DNA of 8,968 bases. It comes from Dehalococcoidia bacterium. Its GTDB lineage: Bacteria; Chloroflexota; Dehalococcoidia; SZUA-161. Position numbers and translations under genes: made by a program. Below, one piece after another: positions 6,400-8,968 of this stretch (positions are counted from its first letter, which is position 1; each line of letters begins with the position of its first letter). The notes below the pieces were generated by a model, which ran no database searches, was not told the origin of the DNA, and saw only the letters and a program-made list of their open reading frames with translations. The stretch lies in contig SOKG01000110.1 in NCBI GenBank assembly GCA_004376205.1, positions 1 to 8,968 of the forward strand, given 5' to 3'.

Positions 6400-7607
6400 C
6401 TAAATCCACCTGGTGCGCTTGCTCCTGTTCTTCTCCGAGGTCGTTGTCGGCAGCCGGTGTTCGGCCAGGGCAAGCTCGACAAGGTGCCGGAACTGCTCAC
6501 GGTCGGCGGATGTCACTACCGCCTGCTCATGGGACTCGCTGAGGGCAACGGGGTAGCCTTGGCCGCGGCGGCACTGGTCGAGTATCAGGGCGTGAACCAG
6601 GTCGACGAGCCCCCGCTCCTCCACCCAGCGCGGGAACTCCACTCGGGCGATCTCTTCATCGGCCTTGAGGTAAAAGAAGCGGACCTCGTGGTGTCCATAG
6701 TAATCTCGCACCACAGAAGAACGGCTGAGAAAGGTTGCCGACCTTTCGCCTGGCTCAAGGAGAGCGTAGAAGAGGTCGCGATCCCGGACACCGGCAACGG
6801 CGTCACACTCTCTCTTCGATGAGGGCGAGCTTCGAGGACAGTGGCGGTCGCAGTCGGGCGGGTCATGGGACATATGGCTACCCTGAGCGCGTTGACCACA
6901 TCCGTGCTCCGGGGAAGGCTGACGTAGCTGGCAAGGGCCAGCCCCGTTTTCTGGCTGACCTCCTTTATTCTATCCAGCGCTGGAAGGAAGCTGTTTTCCA
7001 GCAATTCCGTCCTGACATACTCCGGGTAAGCATGCCCCGCCAGCCCCCACATGATGAGCGATCCATCGAGCAGGGCGACCGCGGGGAACTCTGGGGAGAG
7101 CTCTTCGCCCAGCTCGGCCAGAGCCAGGCACTCGGCAACCGCGCGCTTAATCCCCAGCAGGCCCCCCTCCACGGACTGTTCGCCACTGCCGAGGGGATCC
7201 GCTATGGTCAGGTCCTGCTTGCTGGCATAGAGGGCGGGCTGGCTGCAGAGAATGGCATCGGGGTCCTGCCCGTAGAGCAGCGTGGCGCTGCCGATGTTTA
7301 TCAGGTAGCACCTTGCCGGGCTGTGGCGGTCAACATCGATGTGAGAGCCATCGCTGGCGATCACTGCGAAGTCAGGTGGGCATGGAGGGGGCTGGAGGCT
7401 CCCCACTAGCTGGACGGAGACTCCCGCCACCAGCCAGGATGTCTTGCTGCTTTCAATTTTCCTTCTTAAGGAGTCAAGGTCAGCGGACTGAAGATGGAGT
7501 ATCTCCAAGGCACGGCCGAGGCAGCCTTTCCAATTCTCCTCCTCTGCCTTGAGGCTTGCTGCCATGCCATCGATTTGGGCTGCCAACTGGTTGAGGTCGA
7601 GGGACAT
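6400..7607 (-). CDS. nurA: NurA DNA-repair nuclease, reading frame broken by a 1-base frameshift
   Basis: NurA is the nuclease partner of HerA in DNA end resection. The first frame carries the NurA core: VIASDGSHID (catalytic-type Asp at about residue 86), VALLDGSLIMWGLAG (Asp at about 181), then SLPRSTDVVNALRVAICP. The second frame carries the rest: DCDRHC, RECDAVAGVRDRDLF, YYGHHEVRFFYLK, EIARVEFPRWV, GYPVALSESHEQAVVTSADREQF and a basic end SKRTRWI. The switch is at a C run near 6867-6869; one extra C would restore about 402 residues, a normal length for bacterial NurA. Without it the product would run out of frame to 6585 and lose the conserved C-terminal part. ATG at 7607 is preferred (GGGAG at 7616-7620); an in-frame GTG lies at 7622. 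Read as one gene with a mutation or a base-calling error; family call firm. Confidence 0.87.
6864..6873 (-). other. Frameshift point in nurA
   Basis: On the - strand the sequence reads ATATGTCCCATGAC. In the upstream frame it gives I-C-P-M-T, then unfamiliar sequence. Adding one C to the CCC run gives I-C-P-H-D-P-P-D-C-D-R-H-C, which leads straight into the conserved NurA C-terminal part. The local sequence is not a classic slippery heptamer, so programmed frameshifting is not suggested. Confidence 0.75.
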
Positions 7608-7626
7608 TTCTTCGTCTCCCACGGGG

Positions 7627-7656
7627 AGTATAGCACAAGGAGCTTTTCAATAACAA
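7627..7656 (-). promoter_or_regulatory. nurA: Candidate nurA promoter
   Basis: On the - strand, TTGTTA (7651-7656) is followed after 18 nt by TATACT (7627-7632), itself preceded by TGC as in an extended -10. Transcription would start near 7620, right at the ribosome-binding site GGGAG (7616-7620), so the leader would be about 13 nt for the ATG at 7607. Confidence 0.45.
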
Positions 7657-7722
7657 TTGAGGTAGTTCCTCCCTTGGCGGGACTGCCCCAGACATAGGAG
7701 CGCTGCGAGAGCTAGTAACAGC

Positions 7723-7751
7723 TTGACAAGTCGCCCAGCATCGCCTATAAA
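7723..7751 (+). promoter_or_regulatory. Strong sigma70-type promoter for the glycosyltransferase
   Basis: A perfect -35 TTGACA (7723-7728) and TATAAA (7746-7751, 5 of 6 consensus bases) are separated by the ideal 17 nt. The expected start of transcription (about 7757-7760) falls on or just before the ATG at 7760, so the message would be leaderless or nearly so. Confidence 0.65.
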
Positions 7752-7759
7752 GGTCGCAA

Positions 7760-8968
7760 ATGAGAATATGCCTCCTAACCTACAGGGGCAACATGAACAG
7801 CGGCGGGCAGGGCGTCTACGTCTGCTACCTGGCCAAAGCGCTACATGAGCTGGGTCACCAAGTCCACGTGATCGCAGGCCCCCCTTACCCCTCGCCCCCT
7901 GACGGCGTCAAGTTACATAAGCTCGAAGCGCTCAATCTATACGAGACAAACGGCTTCTCTATGCTGTCGAGCCCTCTAAGAATGTTCACCCCCATCAATC
8001 TCTACGAGGCTGCTGCGGTGCATATCGGGATGTTCCCTGACATATTCACCTTCAGTATGAGGGCATACCTGAGATTGCGCGATCTCATGTCCAGAGAGAG
8101 GTTTGACATCATTCACGATAACCAGACGCTGGGCTACGGCCTGCTTCTGGCCAAGAGCCTGGGTGTGCCCATCGTCGCCACCATACATCACCCCATCTCC
8201 GTCGATATGGCGGCTTCCCTGGCCGAGGTCAAGAGCTGGCTGACCAGGTTTAGACGCACGATTTTCTATTCCTTCCTCATCATGCAGGGCGTGGTGAGCA
8301 GGAGAATGGACAGAGTGGTAGCAGTGTCGAAAACATCGGCAGAGGATACGATTCGCGCCTTCAAACTGCGCGAGGATAGGGTGAGGATAGTCCACAACGG
8401 GGTCGATACCGGCATTTTCAGGAGACTCGATCACGTCGAGAAAGAGCCCAATAGCCTGGTCATAGTGGGCAAAACTGAGGACAAGAAAAAGGGTGTTCAC
8501 CTCCTGTTGAAAGCTGTACAGCTACTGAAGGACGATGTCGACGTGAAGGTCAGTGTTGTCGGCAAACAGGATCCCGATGACGGGTATCGCAGGAAGCTGG
8601 TACAGGAACTTGGGATCGGTGACAGGGTTACATTCACCGGGCGCGTGGGCGCAGAAGAGTTGGCCAGGCTTTATTCGTCAGCGGAGATCGCGGTTACCGC
8701 CTCTCTCTACGAGGGCTTTGGGCTGCCCGCCGCAGAAGCCATGGCCTGCGGTACTCCTGTCATCGCCACCAGGGCGGGGGCGCTACCTGAGATAGTGGGA
8801 GAGCAGGGAACCGGGATACTGGTGCCGCCGGCAGACCCCCCTGCGCTGGCAGCAGCGATAAAGCGCCTTCTTGCAGACAAGCAGCTAAGACAAAGAATGG
8901 GCGACGCTGCCAGAAAAAGGATCGAGGAGTCTTTTAGCTGGGAAGTTGCAGCAAGAAAAACCCTGAAG
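7760..8968 (+). CDS. GT4-family glycosyltransferase (3' end outside window)
   Basis: An open frame of 403 codons with no stop before the window end, so the gene is cut by the window. The N-terminal half has the GT-B acceptor domain: MRICLLTYRGN, GGQGVYVCYLAKALHELGHQVHVIAG (about 19-44), FDIIHDNQ and VPIVATIHHPISVD. The C-terminal half has the nucleotide-sugar domain: RVRIVHNGVDTGIF, LVIVGKTEDKKKGVHLLLKA, RVTFTGRV and YEGFGLPAAEAMACGTPVIATRAGALPEIVG (about 317-347), with the E-x7-E pair E318/E326 typical of retaining GT4 enzymes. Such enzymes transfer a sugar from a nucleotide donor at the cytoplasmic membrane in polysaccharide or glycolipid synthesis; donor and acceptor cannot be read from sequence. 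The start is the ATG just behind a strong promoter; AAAGG lies 6 nt upstream but overlaps the -10. It is divergent from nurA. Confidence 0.9.
   Translation, partial: MRICLLTYRGNMNSGGQGVYVCYLAKALHELGHQVHVIAGPPYPSPPDGVKLHKLEALNLYETNGFSMLSSPLRMFTPINLYEAAAVHIGMFPDIFTFSMRAYLRLRDLMSRERFDIIHDNQTLGYGLLLAKSLGVPIVATIHHPISVDMAASLAEVKSWLTRFRRTIFYSFLIMQGVVSRRMDRVVAVSKTSAEDTIRAFKLREDRVRIVHNGVDTGIFRRLDHVEKEPNSLVIVGKTEDKKKGVHLLLKAVQLLKDDVDVKVSVVGKQDPDDGYRRKLVQELGIGDRVTFTGRVGAEELARLYSSAEIAVTASLYEGFGLPAAEAMACGTPVIATRAGALPEIVGEQGTGILVPPADPPALAAAIKRLLADKQLRQRMGDAARKRIEESFSWEVAARKTLK

Noticed and set aside
7976..8500. Open frame on the - strand opposite the glycosyltransferase (174 codons)
   Set aside because: A shadow of the GT4 gene, whose + strand frame has family motifs throughout.

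Overview
The window looks like chromosomal DNA from an uncultured bacterium, most plausibly a Chloroflexota (Dehalococcoidia-like) lineage. That placement is an inference. It rests on the combination of tandem DUF3068 proteins, a NurA / HAS-barrel-like / HerA gene set, a REP-associated transposase with GTAGGGGC-type palindromes, and moderate GC. No rRNA, tRNA or CRISPR array was seen.

Left part (1-2416, + strand): two tandem paralogous genes for DUF3068 ('PorA family') proteins, each with one N-terminal and one C-terminal membrane segment around a large extracytoplasmic domain. They are separated by a 430-bp gap holding a perfect 18-bp-stem hairpin and a good sigma70-type promoter for the second copy. 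A perfect 32-bp palindrome (2424-2455) lies between the second copy and the convergent herA gene.

Middle part (2502-7607, - strand, read right to left): nurA, a secreted glutaminyl-peptide cyclotransferase, a REP-associated tyrosine transposase (RAYT), a small HAS-barrel-like protein and herA. HerA (hexameric DNA translocase) and NurA (nuclease) are established partners in DNA end resection. Here they are separated by the cyclotransferase and the transposase, which looks like an interrupted gene neighbourhood. The small protein and herA overlap by 4 bp, so they are probably translationally coupled. nurA carries an apparent one-base frameshift at a C run near codon 245. The transposase gene holds two REP-like palindromes inside its reading frame and a degenerate third near its 3' end; the 32-bp palindrome at 2424-2455 is an isolated copy of the same repeat.

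Right part (7760-8968, + strand): a GT4-family glycosyltransferase that starts at 7760 and runs off the window end. It is divergent from nurA and has a near-consensus promoter so close to its ATG that the transcript is predicted to be leaderless.

I did not find a clearly new multi-gene system. The strongest leads are the RAYT/REP set lying within the nurA-herA neighbourhood, the nurA frameshift, and the predicted leaderless glycosyltransferase message.
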